64,000 nucleotides of DNA from an uncultured Chlorobiaceae bacterium (GTDB lineage Bacteria; Bacteroidota; Chlorobiia; Chlorobiales; Chlorobiaceae), in NCBI GenBank assembly GCA_903895195.1, contig CAITSZ010000046.1, positions 62,001-126,000 of the forward strand. The letters run 5' to 3'. Each line of letters starts with the position of its first letter. Positions within the stretch are counted from its first letter, which is position 1. The notes under the pieces were generated by a model. It was not told the DNA's origin. It searched no databases and saw nothing but the letters and a program-made list of their open reading frames with translations. A program made the translations under genes and the position numbers. Shown in pieces: positions 19,571 through 32,300 of this stretch.

Positions 19571-20719
19571 TCATTGAACCAGCATTGGTATTCCATTATG
19601 GAGTCTATACAGAAATATAGGTTTATCCTCAATATTTCCAGAACGGTCAAATTTATAACGCCCATTGGCCCCTTCCCAGGCTTCCGAATACCGAATGGCA
19701 TAAGAGAGATCAAGAGGGTTTCGTGATCCGGTGAACTTGATTGCCCTGGCAAGGATATGCAGTGCATCGTAAGCTTGTGCTGCCCATGTATCAGGATACT
19801 TGCCATATCGGGCAAAATACTTTTTGACGAATGAAATATTTTCCGGAGTCATTGATTTTACATTATAAAAATCGAATAACATCGCCCCCTCATAGGCAGT
19901 GCCTGCATGTTCCCTCATTTCGGGAGTATCGCTGAAAGCTCCAATGATGGGGGTATTCACACCGACTTTTCGAACCATTCGTAAAAAATCTCCAGCTTCC
20001 GGTTCGAGTCCGCTAAAAAAAATCATATCGGCATCCACCATTTTCAGCTCATTGACAAGTTCTCGAAAGTCCACATGTTTACGGGAATAAGACCATTGAT
20101 AGACCACCTGGATATCTAATTGATTAATATCCACTTGATACTGATCGCCGAGATCCTCGCCATAAGCATCTTCTTCCCAAAGCACGACAACTTTTTTATA
20201 GCCACGTTCTTTAGTGATCCGGGCAAGTCTCATTGCAATCCGGTCACTTGACACAATTGTTCGAGCGATATACTGGAATCCATGAGTAGTCAAATCGGTG
20301 TTATTGGCTCCAATGATAAGATGCAGCAAATGAGTTGACTCAAAGATCGTGGAGGCCCTGATAGCCGGATTATCATCATAATATCCTATCACAGCACTCA
20401 TCTCAGGTGTATCAGCGAATTCCTTTGCTATCCTTGTCTGCTTTCCGGCGTCAAACCCGTCATCCCGTCTAATCAGGCGAATAGTATATGCGCCTGCGAG
20501 TTTACCGGAATTGATTTCATCCAAGGCAAGTTGAAGGCCATCAGCCATTCCGTCCTGGTTTACAGCAAACGGCCAGCACACTCCAACGACAACTTCTTTT
20601 GATGGATGGCTCAGTACCTTGAACCGGTATAACCCCTTGTCTTCGTAAGAAATAAACTGAGACGAAATGGCTGCAGCAAACAATACAATCGCGACAACAG
20701 AGAAGAGCAGCTTCTTCAT
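19571..20719 (-). CDS. Periplasmic-binding (Leu/Ile/Val-type) ABC substrate-binding protein
   Basis: Signal peptide; VVVGVCWPFAVNQDGMADGLQLALDEINSGKLAGAYTIRLIRRDDGFDAGKQTRIAKEFADTPEMSAVIGYYDDNPA...; FARYGKYPDTWAAQAYDALHILARAI. Confidence 0.88.
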   Translation of the reverse strand: MKKLLFSVVAIVLFAAAISSQFISYEDKGLYRFKVLSHPSKEVVVGVCWPFAVNQDGMADGLQLALDEINSGKLAGAYTIRLIRRDDGFDAGKQTRIAKEFADTPEMSAVIGYYDDNPAIRASTIFESTHLLHLIIGANNTDLTTHGFQYIARTIVSSDRIAMRLARITKERGYKKVVVLWEEDAYGEDLGDQYQVDINQLDIQVVYQWSYSRKHVDFRELVNELKMVDADMIFFSGLEPEAGDFLRMVRKVGVNTPIIGAFSDTPEMREHAGTAYEGAMLFDFYNVKSMTPENISFVKKYFARYGKYPDTWAAQAYDALHILARAIKFTGSRNPLDLSYAIRYSEAWEGANGRYKFDRSGNIEDKPIFLYRLHNGIPMLVQ

Positions 20720-20722
20720 GGC

Positions 20723-21592
20723 TCAATCCTTGCCTAAAATAATCGGCAGACCTGATTGGCCCGAACCTATCACCACAACCTTCGCATTTGCTGATTTCGA
20801 CAATTCCTGAGTTGCACGTATACCTTCCCACTTGAGAATCGAAGGCGTCAATGTCTTGTTTACCGTTTCATTATATATACGGACACCTTCAGATTCGACT
20901 TGCAGCCGTTCAGACTCTTTTTTTGCAATAGAAAGGCGATAGGTGTACTCGCCTTCACGTTGCTGTTGAACCATTTTTTCTTCAATAGCGCGTGAAATAC
21001 TTGCCGGAAGTGTGATTGATTCAATTGGAACATCATCAATCTTGACATAACGCGCAGCAAGTTGAACCTTCGATTGTTCGCTCACCAGCAACTGTATGGC
21101 TTTCTGTGAAGTATAGATTTCCTCGGGTTTGTACTGCCCGAACAGGGTCCGGATAACCGATCTGACATCAGGCCGGATTGCGACATTAACATAGTCTGGT
21201 CCTACCATCTGATGAAGCAATGGAAGGGTGGAAGGCTCAAGATAATAACGGATGGTATACTTCACCCTGACAGTGAGGCCGTCAAATGTCAGCACATCAA
21301 TCGAATCACTGAACTGCTGCTTGCGGGTATTATAAATATACATCTTGTTAAACGGGAGAATGACATGCAAGCCCTCAGGATAAACAGTGTCAATAACAGT
21401 GCCTGCTCCTAACCATCTCCACAGTACACCTCGCTCGCCAGAGTGTATAGATATAAGGATTCGATCAAAAAAGAAGACCAGTACCAGGCATAACACCAAG
21501 CCGGTTGAGACTAGTGACAGGAGATGTTTTCTCAAAAAAGATTTGCAGTAGGAACCCGACTTGGCGAGGCGTTCACGAAATAATTTCATCAC
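20723..21592 (-). CDS. SPFH/Band-7 (prohibitin-like) membrane protein
   Basis: N-terminal TM; IHSGERGVLWRWLGAGTVIDTVYPEGLHVILPFNKMYIYNTRKQQFSDSIDVLTFDGLTVRVKYTIRYYL...IRTLFGQYKPEEIYTSQ. Confidence 0.9.
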   Translation of the reverse strand: MMKLFRERLAKSGSYCKSFLRKHLLSLVSTGLVLCLVLVFFFDRILISIHSGERGVLWRWLGAGTVIDTVYPEGLHVILPFNKMYIYNTRKQQFSDSIDVLTFDGLTVRVKYTIRYYLEPSTLPLLHQMVGPDYVNVAIRPDVRSVIRTLFGQYKPEEIYTSQKAIQLLVSEQSKVQLAARYVKIDDVPIESITLPASISRAIEEKMVQQQREGEYTYRLSIAKKESERLQVESEGVRIYNETVNKTLTPSILKWEGIRATQELSKSANAKVVVIGSGQSGLPIILGKD

Positions 21593-21965
21593 AAGCCTTC
21601 CTTACATTTCATTATCGCCGGTTGCTGCTTGTAAAGACACATTACAATGTAAACAGCGAATAGACGTGTCTGGTTAGAACTCATTCCATACAAGGGATTA
21701 CCCTCATTCAACGCATTCTTCCATCCTGTAAATCCATTCAACACCTATATAATAACTATAGTGCTAATTTAAGCAATAATTCCACTAATTATATAGTTTA
21801 CTACCCTATAAAAAACGAATTAGTCCATTTATATGCTGGTTTTCTTTGATGGGCTACAATGTAATATTATTCTTTTTATAGCTATATTTAATATATGTGC
21901 ATCACGAAGTCATCTGGTTATACATTAAAATCCGGATAATTCATGTTGACATTTGCTCATAACAT

Positions 21966-21998
21966 TTTTTTTCGCCGCTGTATCAAGTGCGAAAAAAA
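21966..21998. promoter_or_regulatory. Inverted repeat TTTTTTTCGC-13nt-GCGAAAAAAA in the leader of the plus-strand NRPS operon
   Basis: 10-bp perfect arms, 50 bp upstream of the radical SAM start codon. Confidence 0.4.
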
Positions 21999-22047
21999 TG
22001 TGGTCTGAAGTATTTGGATCGATGCAAACAACTATACATTCACATTC

Positions 22048-23343
22048 ATGCCCTCAAAAAGAACTCTTTTGGCACACGCAGAGATTGATCACTTACAGAG
22101 AAAGCCTCTTTTGAGGTTTGAATTTCCGTACATCGCATCAAAACCTGCATGTTATGATCTCAAAGGCTTTTCCCCGTTGAAGATCGACGAGAACATGCAG
22201 GCGGAACTTGGGTTAGGCTATCAAATCAGTAGCCATGTTGCTTCAGAGCTTTTGCTTGGGTCAGAGTGGTTTGCCCGACTCTATGAAACCAGAAATCTTA
22301 CCGCCGGCAACCATTATATAGAAAGTACCACTGACCCTGACGAGGAACTGGAGATTCATAATTATACCGGTCTCTGCCCGACCAATGTTCTTGAGGTATC
22401 ACCATCGTCCGGATCATGTGCAGTGGGATGTCAGTACTGTCTTGTAACCGACGGGAATCACATTAAGCCGATTACCGTCTTTACAAACTACTCCGAACGA
22501 CTTGCAAATTCTCTGGAGCTCAATCGTAACAAACCCATATTTTACTATTTTTCACCCAAAACAGAGGCATTCTCTGAACCGCACCTTTACAATGGTATAG
22601 CGCACGACATAGTGCGGACCTTTGTACGCCATTTTGACAGTTACCCAGACTCGGCTGTGCGTATTTTTATTGCGACCAAGGCTGGTCCCCGGCACCTTGA
22701 GGTCAAGCATAAGGGCGATTCCCTTTTCTCGCTTATGGGTCACATAGCATCAAGAATTCAGCTGAACGGCAGTATCGGAATTATGCCTCAGTATCTTCGT
22801 GATGTGCTTGAACCAAATGCCGCTTCGATTGAAGAACGTCTTGATACGCTTGTTCAATGTCGGGAACTCGGATTATATGCCGAGTCAGTCCTCTGCCAGC
22901 CATTAATCCTTCCTTATCTTACTGATGAGAATATCAGCAAATACTTTGCGCTTCTTGCTTCCGCCGGTGTCCGGAACATCAAGCCTGAATTCCTGACTAC
23001 AGAGATAAAAAATCTGGTTATCCTGGCTCAGTATATCAATCATTACGACCCAGACCTTATCGGTGAGTTTTTCCGTCCATATCTGTCGGAAGAAAATCAG
23101 AACCATATAAAGCAGCGCTCAAGGCTGGCCCCTCTGCGTGGCGTGTGTGTTGAGTATCTCAAGAAAATTCAGACTGCAGCTGAAAAGCATGGCATCACCA
23201 TCAGTATCTGCAACTGGGTAAAACATGAATTGGGTGCAAACGCTGATTGGGTACGTTCCATCGATCGGGCATCGGCAACAAACGGTTACCGCTGTCTTGG
23301 TTACCAGACCGCTTTATTCCCGGATAACAAAGGCACTGCCTGA
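22048..23343 (+). CDS. Radical SAM protein (spore photoproduct lyase-like) encoded immediately upstream of the NRPS
   Basis: SSGSCAVGCQYCLVTDG gives CxxxCxxC; FYYFSPKTEAFSEPHL; AVRIFIATKAGPRHLEV. Stop at 23343, and the NRPS starts at 23350. Confidence 0.85.
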   Translation: MPSKRTLLAHAEIDHLQRKPLLRFEFPYIASKPACYDLKGFSPLKIDENMQAELGLGYQISSHVASELLLGSEWFARLYETRNLTAGNHYIESTTDPDEELEIHNYTGLCPTNVLEVSPSSGSCAVGCQYCLVTDGNHIKPITVFTNYSERLANSLELNRNKPIFYYFSPKTEAFSEPHLYNGIAHDIVRTFVRHFDSYPDSAVRIFIATKAGPRHLEVKHKGDSLFSLMGHIASRIQLNGSIGIMPQYLRDVLEPNAASIEERLDTLVQCRELGLYAESVLCQPLILPYLTDENISKYFALLASAGVRNIKPEFLTTEIKNLVILAQYINHYDPDLIGEFFRPYLSEENQNHIKQRSRLAPLRGVCVEYLKKIQTAAEKHGITISICNWVKHELGANADWVRSIDRASATNGYRCLGYQTALFPDNKGTA

Positions 23344-23349
23344 CGATGC

Positions 23350-26300
23350 ATGCATGATTACCAAAAAATACATGAGTATTTCAAAAAATTAGCGCTTAAG
23401 CAACCCGGCTACCCGGCGCTTATTGCTGATGAAGGTTTTGCCACCTATGCCGAACTGGACGCTGCAGCTGAAAGAGTTGCACTGGAGCTTCAGAGCCGCG
23501 GCATTGATTTGCAGGAAGCTGTAGGAGTCCTGACTGAGCGATCTCAAGGCTTGCCCGCCGCCTTTCTCGGAATACTCAAGGCTGGCGGTGTCTACGTTCC
23601 TATGGTTGCAGACCTGCCTGCTGCCCGCCTCGCAAATATTGCAGAACAAGCCGGTATACGTCGATTAATCGCGCTTGATGGAATAGAGCCTGCCCCACTG
23701 CTTATTGAGAAGGTAACAAGCAACGGCTCTTCCTCAGGGCCAGACGCTGTTATCCGACCCGAATTACTGACGAAAGATGGTCAAACATTTGTTCCGCCTG
23801 CTGAAGAGAGTTCCGGGTCCGGCAATCTGGCTGCGATTCTTTTTACCTCAGGTTCTACCGGTACCCCAAAGGGGGTCATGATTACGCATGATGCTTGTGT
23901 GAATATGGTACTCGGCCATATTGAAGCACAAAACATAAGCAGAAATGATCGCATTTTGCTTTCAGCCTCACCAGGCTTTATACTCGGTTTTCGTGAACTC
24001 TGCCTTCCCTTAATGTCCGGCGCAGCCTTTGTGCATGTATCACGTTCAACAATCGACAACCCTGAGCGCCTGCTCAATGTTATGGCGCATCATCATGTTT
24101 CGGTTGCTTTGTTCACTCCTTCATATCTCCATCTTCTTAATAGGGCTGTTCCTCCGGGTCTGCGATGCATCATTACAGCAGGTGAACGACCTAATGCTGA
24201 TGATGCCAGATATTATGCACGTTATCTTGACTACTGGAACTTACACGGAGCGACCGAGGTCTGTGGTACGATTTGCATGCATCATGTCGAGGCGGATGAA
24301 GAGGGAGCGATCCCGAGCGGTCGTCCGTTTACTAATACCACTGTCCTTCTGCTTGATGAATTTGGCAATGAGGTCCCAAAAGGAGAGGTTGGTGAACTCC
24401 ATGTAACAGGCATCGGCATTTCGCCAGGCTATATCAATCAACCTCAACTGACTGACGAATATTTTGTAGAAACACGATATGGACGGGCTTTCCGGTCACA
24501 CGATCTTGCCCGGTGGAACAAAAACGGAGAGCTGGAAGCACTTGGCCGTGCAGACAATCTCGTTAAAATTTCAGGACAACCGGTTTCCTTAGGTGAAATT
24601 GAACTTGCGTTGCGGCAACATCCCTCCGTGAGACAGGCAGCAGCCTTGTTCCTGAAGGGTCGGCTTGTCGCCTGTGTGGAATGCCGGGATCCAGCTAATG
24701 CAAAAGAGATAGATTGGCGTGAGTTTCTAAGGAACACGCTGCCATCATATATGGTGCCGGCCATGGTAGCTGTCCTGCCAAAAATACCGATTAACTCAGC
24801 GGGAAAGGTAGACCAGAAGACTTTGATTGATATTGCAGATTCCCTTCTGAGCGAAGAGCTTAAACTCGAAAAAGGTACGCCACCTCAAGGTGAAGTCGAA
24901 GTGGCAATAACCGGTATCTGGGAAGAACTTCTCAAGGTGCACCCGATAATGCGGGAAAACAATTTTTTCGCACTTGGCGGAACAAGCCTCATGGCTATCG
25001 TTGTCAGCCAACGCTTAAGGGTTTTGGGTTATAACATCCCGGTTCAGATGGTGTTGACTTCTCTTAGTGTGGAAGCTCTTGCCGCTCAAATTGTGAGGTT
25101 ACAGGATCTCTCTTCCAGCATAAGCGATGGAGGGCCATTAGAAAATATTGCCACCTCTGATCAGGAAGATTTCTGGATCGCCTCAGAAATAGGTATCTCG
25201 CCGTTGGCTTCTCATATTGTGCGGATTCTAAGAGTCCATGGCAGGGTACCTCAACCTGAGTTATGGCAATCGGCATGGTCAGGCCTGATTGATCGACATG
25301 CGGCTCTCAGGACAGGATTTTATGCGGACGAAAACAGTGTGCTTCGCTGGAAAACCCTTGAGTCCAAAGAACTTTCCGATCATCCGTCGTTCATATTAGA
25401 CCACTGCTCTTCGGTTGAAGATGCAACGGTAATTGTGACCTGTTGGGCAAACAAACCTTTTTTGCTCTCCTCCCCTCCTCTTGCCAAAGCCGGTCTTATC
25501 TCCATTGATAATGAGAATGAAACTCTTTTCTGGTTTGTTCTCCATCACAGTGTAGTCGATGGGACATCGGCACGACTGATCCAGGAAGATCTGCTTGACT
25601 TGCTTGCCGGCCGCCCATTACCACAAGCATCTGACGGCATCGCACTTGCAAGTCATGCCGAGCAGCACTACTTCGCTTCCGATCGCATTACCCGTGACCG
25701 CAATTTCTGGAAAACCCGGCTTGAGCTCCTTCTAAAAAGAGGAAGCAAAGCTTTCGATGAGTATGTTGGCGAACATCATCGCCAAAGGCCATCATTACCG
25801 ACAGGAAGAGGTTCGAGACCGCTTTCGGAGCACCTTGATGCATTAACTGTTGATGCACTTGCCCGTTTGGCGAAAACTCAGGGGGTAGGTCTTCATGCAT
25901 TGTTACTGACACTTCTGGCAATCGAGATCAGACGACGAGGCGGACACAGGGACATTATGGTAGGCAGCGGAATTACGATCCGTCCGGCAGGTGGCGAAAC
26001 GGCTGTAGGTCACTTTGTCAACGTTCTTCCCGTTATCCTCATGCAGGAAGAGGATATACCGCTTACAAGACTCCTTCAAAGTACCCAATCAGCACTTACC
26101 GAAACGGTCGAGCATGGCGCATATCCTGCAGGTCTTCTTTATAGAGAGTTCAGGCAGAGCCAGCCCGAACTTCGCCCGCAATCGCGTACTTCGCTCTTTG
26201 ATATCGCTCTTACCGCTATTCCATCAAGGGTATGCATTGATCATGAGAGTGGTTTAACCCTTGAACCACGCATACTGCCGGGAGAACTCGAAAACCCGGC

Positions 26301-29300
26301 CGCTGGGCTTGATTTATCGTTCAGCCATGAACCATGCCCTGAAAATGGTGGCGGGCTGAATCTTCTTCTGGCCTGGAACCCTGATGTTTGCAGTGAAGAA
26401 AGTGCTCATGCGTGGCTTTCAGCATTTGCGGAGTGGGGACGATGGCTTGCTGAAAAGCCTGAGCGTATCGAACAGCCAATACCTGCATTGCTTCCCCGAG
26501 AAACAGCTCTTCTGGAACAATGGGAACGAGGGCCGGAGATAGTTCAGCCGAATAAACGCTGCTTCGAATTTTTTGAAGCATTTGCCGATAAACATCCAGA
26601 CCGGACAGCCATCGTCAGCCATGGCCGAAATGAGAGTTTTAAAGAGATTGATGACCGTTCGAATGGAATTGCTCATAGTCTGATAAACGCGGGCGTCGTC
26701 CGAGGGAGTAGAGTTGCGGTGCTCGCTTCCGGCCCGGTCAACATCATTGAAACTGTGCTGGGAATATGGAAAGCGGGCGCAACCTATCTGCCGCTTCCCA
26801 GTGAACATCCTGCAACCCGACTCTCCCTGATGGCAAAAGATGGAGGGGCGGATTTTCTTGCGCTTCTTGACGGGCTTCCCATACCTCACCTTCTGGCCGA
26901 TTCTGTCAGAACTGTTATCCGGCCAGAGGAATCCAAGCCTTCTGAAAAACGTCCACACATTGGTGGCTCACCGGATGATGTCGCCTACATCATTTATACA
27001 TCAGGGACAACCGGAGTGCCGAAAGGCGTTCCTGTTACTCATAGGGCGTATGTCAACGCTGTCCTTGGAGTTGCCGAGAGAGTTGGTTTTCAGCCTGAAG
27101 ACCGGATGTCACTAGTCTCCAGCATAGGGTTCGATGCCTCTCTTTGGGAGCTGGGACACGGTTTGCTGAATGGAATAACTCTTGTTCCTGTGTCACAGTC
27201 CATGCGTGAAGACCCATGGTTGCTGAAGCGTTTCTACAGCGAATCCGGTGTCACTATCGCCTTTCATGCCCCTTCATACCTCCGCGTCAGCGAAGAGGTG
27301 CCGTTTGAAGGATTGCGCATTCTGCTGACTGGTGGTGAAGCTCCAAATTTCAACGATTTGAAACATCATGCCTGCCGGAGTGAGTTCTGGAACTTTTACG
27401 GACCGACAGAAGCCGCCATTGTTGTTTCAGGAGGACGTGTTGAAATCGATCATGATCAGGATGTTCCCATAACGGTAGGACGACCTCTGCCGAATGTGCG
27501 TATTTCGATCAGGCGTAGTGATGGTTCTCAGGTGCCTCCGGGTGTCGAAGGAGAACTCTGGCTTGGTGGTGTTGGGATTTCGCAAGGATATGTGAATCGA
27601 GCAGATCTTAGTGCAGAGTGCTTTGTATCGACACCAGATGGCAGTTTCTATCGATCTGGTGACTTTGGACGATGGACCGCGGACGGGCAAATAGAAGTTT
27701 ATGGCCGTATGGATCATCAGATAAAGCTGAATGGTCAACGAGTTGAACTTGGTGAAATTGAGCAGACATTGTGCACTCATCCGGCAATTCTCAATGCGGT
27801 CGTCGTTGTTGAGGAACTTGAAAAAGGCGTAAAGGTCCTCAAGGCGTTTATTCAGCCAAAAGCGGAAGAGCTGCCTGGAGAAGCTTCGGTTCTGGCATTT
27901 CTTGCTGAACGCCTTTCGGCATACATGATTCCCGCCAGCATTATATCGCTCGCAACAATTCCCCTCACACCCTCAGGAAAAGCAGATCGGGATGCGATTC
28001 TCAGAATTGCCGGAAAGCAGGATAACACCGTTGTTCGTGAGATGCCTCAAGGCCCGGTTGAGCAGAACATCGCAGGTATCTGGAGTGATGTGCTCGGTCA
28101 ACCTGTTGCCCGCCATGACAACTTCTTTGCGCTCGGGGGAAACAGCCTGCTTGCTGTAACACTGGCACACCGTATCACTGAAAGTCTCAATCGAAAAGTT
28201 TCAGCTCGCGCTCTTTTTGCTGCTCCGATATTATCTGCTTTTGTCGAACATATAGAGTCCCTCCCTGTTTTTCAGGAGCCAGAGATCACGACTCTAACTG
28301 ATTTGGCATCTGAAGGAGAAAAAGAGTTCTGGACTGCCGAATCTGCAGGATTGGATACTCGTACGTTCACCATTCCTGTTTGCTTTCTCGTTAACGGGGA
28401 GTTCTCGCCAGATCGCTGGCAGAGCGCATGGTCAACCCTTATGGAACGACATGAGGGATTGCGAACATATTTTGAGGATGACGGAAGCGGGGAGTTGAAG
28501 CGCCGTGTTGCAAAAGAAATCGACGGCAGAGTTGAATTTGCTGCAGTTGAGACTACGCCCGCTGCACTGGCTCACATCAGGCAACGTCAGCTCACCTCTC
28601 TCTCCATGAGTGTGGCTCCGCTCTGGCGCGCGGGTCTCGTTGAGGCTTGTGATGAACATAAGCGATTTTTCTGGCTTGCTCTTCACCACTCTGTTGGAGA
28701 TGGGCAATCTATCAGTACGCTCTGCGATGAGTTGGCAAACGTGCTGACAGGCAGTGTTCTATCCTCTCCCGGTGGCAGTGGAAAGGTGTTTGCATCCCGT
28801 GAACAAACATACTTCGCATCAATAGATGCGAACAACGACCTCTTATATTGGAAAAGCGCTTTACAGGCAATACCTGTTGCTGCGTTTGAGGAGTGGCCTC
28901 TTGATATCGGGCGTTCTTCGAAAATTCCTTCAGGGAATCATCGGCTTGAGCTCCTCCTTGACTCCCGGACAAGTGAAGGCTTGAGAGCTATCGCCCGCAG
29001 CCATAAAACAACACTTCACGCGTTAATACTTTCCCTTCTTGCGCTGGAAGTGAGACGCCGTACGCGGCGTTCCGATATAGTCATCGGCACAACTGCATCT
29101 GTCAGGGAATCGGCATCTGACTCAAAAATAATCGGTTATGGCGTAAACATGCTTCCCCTGCATCTTAGACCGGGCGCAGGGCAATGTTTTGGCGACCTTT
29201 TGCGTGAGACACAGCATACGCTCTCTGAAGCATTGCAGCATGTCCGGTTACCGTTTTCCCATATCTACCGGGCATTCTGGAATGATCATCCGGAAATACG

Positions 29301-32300
29301 GAACCCTCAGCGCTATCCACTGTTTGACATTGCTGTCACTGAAAACCCCGGTTCAACGGAAGATGAGCTGTCGCGTCGTTTCACGAGAGCGATGACGGCA
29401 ACAGAATCTATCAGCTACGAACGCACTGATGCCTCTCCTGGGCAGGATATGGTGCTGATGCATGAAAATTTGCATGGGGGCGAACTCCTTCTGCAATGGC
29501 ATGTCAACGCAGCAATTTACACTGAGGAGACCGCTCGAATATGGCTCAATGCTCTGAGGGGATGGGCTCGCTGGTTTGCTGAAGATGCTCTCCGTTCTGC
29601 TCAACCCCTGCCTCAGCTCCTGCCGGACGAAGAAAAACTGCTTTTCAATTGGGGGCATGGCAAAACCGTTGAGCGACCGCGATTACGCTTTCACGAACTG
29701 TTTGAAATGATAGCTGACAGGTCCGCTCAGGCCGGCTCCCCTGCTGTCATCACGTGTAATGGCACACTCTCTTACCGCGATCTTGACAGGGAAGCAAATA
29801 TCATCGCTCATGCTCTTTTGCTTAAAGGTGTCAAACGCAGAAGCATAGTTGCTGTCCTTACCGGAAGATCGCCCAATCTTCCGGCCGCCGTCCTCGGTAT
29901 CTGGAAAACAGGAGGAATCTACTTGCCGCTTTCTTCAGACCTTCCGGCGGAACGCAGTGCCTTTATGGCTCTCGATGCCGGAGCTTCTTTTCTGATAGCT
30001 CTTGATGGGGTTCCTCTGCCGGAGCTGCTTGCAGATGGGCTCCCCGAAGCATTGCGTCCAGAAAAGTTAGGCGAGTCGTTCCGAGAGCAGCACGGTAGAA
30101 GAGCAATCAGTATTGGGGAACCAGACGATACCGCTTACATCCTTTATACTTCAGGCTCGACAGGGAAACCAAAAGGGACGCTGATCAGTCACAGGAGCTA
30201 TGTGAACATGGTACTCGGTGCTGCAGGAATATTAGGACTTTCCGCTCAGGACCGCTATCTGATGTTCGCATCTCCGTCGTTTGATGTTTCGCTGTCCGAC
30301 TTAGGTGTACCACTTTCCTGCGGTGCTGCGATCTGTCAGGCACCTAATGAGATCATTGAGTCACCAAACCGTTTTTATCACTTTCTGAGGGAGGGTTCGG
30401 TCACCGTTGCCGATATTACGCCGACCTACCTTGCGCTTTTTGAAGAAATAGAACTTCCCTCGTCCCTGCGAATTCTTGTTACCGGCGGCGAACCGCCAGT
30501 GCCGGCTGATGTGAAAAGATATGCCCGAAAGCTTAGCTATTTCAATGCCTACGGCCCAACAGAGAATACCATAACAAGCACTATGGGAGTTCTGGATAGA
30601 GAAGAGCGAGGTTTTGTGTCGGCAGGTAAACCGTTACCGAATACCAGTGTTTATATCTGTGACGATCATGGAGATCTTCTTCCGCCAGGTTTAACCGGAG
30701 AGCTATGGCTTGGCGGTATGGGTATCAGTCAGGGTTATCTTAACCGGGCGGAATTGACACAGGCCAGTTTTACAGAGAGGCCCTGGGGGCATTGCTACAG
30801 GACGGGCGATCTTGGGCGCTGGCACACTGATGGGACAATTGAGATTATAGGTCGTATTGATGATCAGGTGAAAATAAACGGTATCCGGATTGAACTTGGA
30901 GAAATCGAGTATGCGGTGGCGAAGCTCCCTGCAGTATCGCAAGCAGTGGCGTTACTTGTTGAGCAGCCGGGAGTACAAAAAAGTTTATGGGCATTTGTGC
31001 GTCTGAAAACAGGAGCGCAACTCCCAGATACAGCCGGCTGGCAAGAGCAACTGAGGGAGCATCTGCCTTCCCACATGATTCCATCCGGTGTGATTCCGGT
31101 ACCATCAATTCCTTTGGCTGTTTCGGGCAAAGTTGACCGTTCAGCACTTCTTGCCTTTCTGGAACATTGTCCCGTACAATCAGGGATGACTCCTCCTCAA
31201 AATGAACTTGAGCTTTGCATTGCCGAGGTATGGGCTGCAGTACTCGGGAAAACAACAATTCACAGAGAGGACAATTTTTTTGCTCTTGGAGGCCATAGCC
31301 TGCTTGCTATTGCGGTTGCTCATCAGCTCGAAAAAGCCCTTGGCTGCGAGATTCCTGCCCGTGAGCTTTTCGCTGAGCCGACGCTTGCCGGTTTTGCCGA
31401 ACGAGTTCGGATTGCCCAACTGTCCGAAACAGGCCTTAACCTATCTACAGATCTGGCCACCGAGGGAGAACGAGAGTTCTGGACCGCTGAACAGGCAGGG
31501 CTCGATACGATCGGTTTCAATATTCCATTGAAGCTTTATGTGCATGGAAATACGCTCCCTCCAGAACAATGGCAAACGCTGTGGAATGAGCTGATCAATC
31601 GACACGAATCCCTTCGGACAAGTTTCACGGAAGACGAACCAGGTGTTCTGAGGCGAGTTGTGAGCAAACAACTCAACAAAACCCTGGAACTGCAGCTTTT
31701 CTCATCAAACAGTGAAGCAGACAGGTATATCGGCACGCAAGTGAGTGAACCCTTTTCGATGAGTACTCCGGGCCTCTGGCGTGCAGGACTGGCTGAGGTC
31801 GAAGGAGGTCAACCGATCTTCTGGTTTGTGATGCATCATGCTGTGGGTGACGGCCTTTCACTCGGCATTCTTGTCGACGAACTCTCCGCTTTAATCAGAG
31901 GAAAAACACTCGCTCCGCCCGCAATCGGATTTGATTATTCTGCAGGTAAAGAAGCTGCATATCTTGAGAGTAAGCGAGCAGAGAGTGACTCGGCATACTG
32001 GCAAGGCGTCGTCGCCGACCTTGTAAAGAGAACTCCTGATGCCCTCGATGAATGGCCTCTTGACAAACCCAGAGCAAATGCGCGTTCAGCCACATCCTGC
32101 CCTGGCAGCCATTGTTTTCGAACGCATCTCGACCATGCAACAGCACAAGCGCTGCGTGGATTAGCACAGCGAAACAATGCAACGCTCCATGCCCTCATGC
32201 TCACCGTGCTCGGTCTTGAAGTTCGGCGCCGAACCGGACGTTCAGGATTTCTGCTTGGCACAGCAGCCTCAACCCGCCAGTCGGCAGCCGAAGCCCAAAC

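Noticed and set aside
21740-21800. Imperfect inverted repeat aactata...tatagtt upstream of the plus-strand NRPS operon
   Set aside because: Arms imperfect in an AT-rich region; does not match the 58634-58662 palindrome
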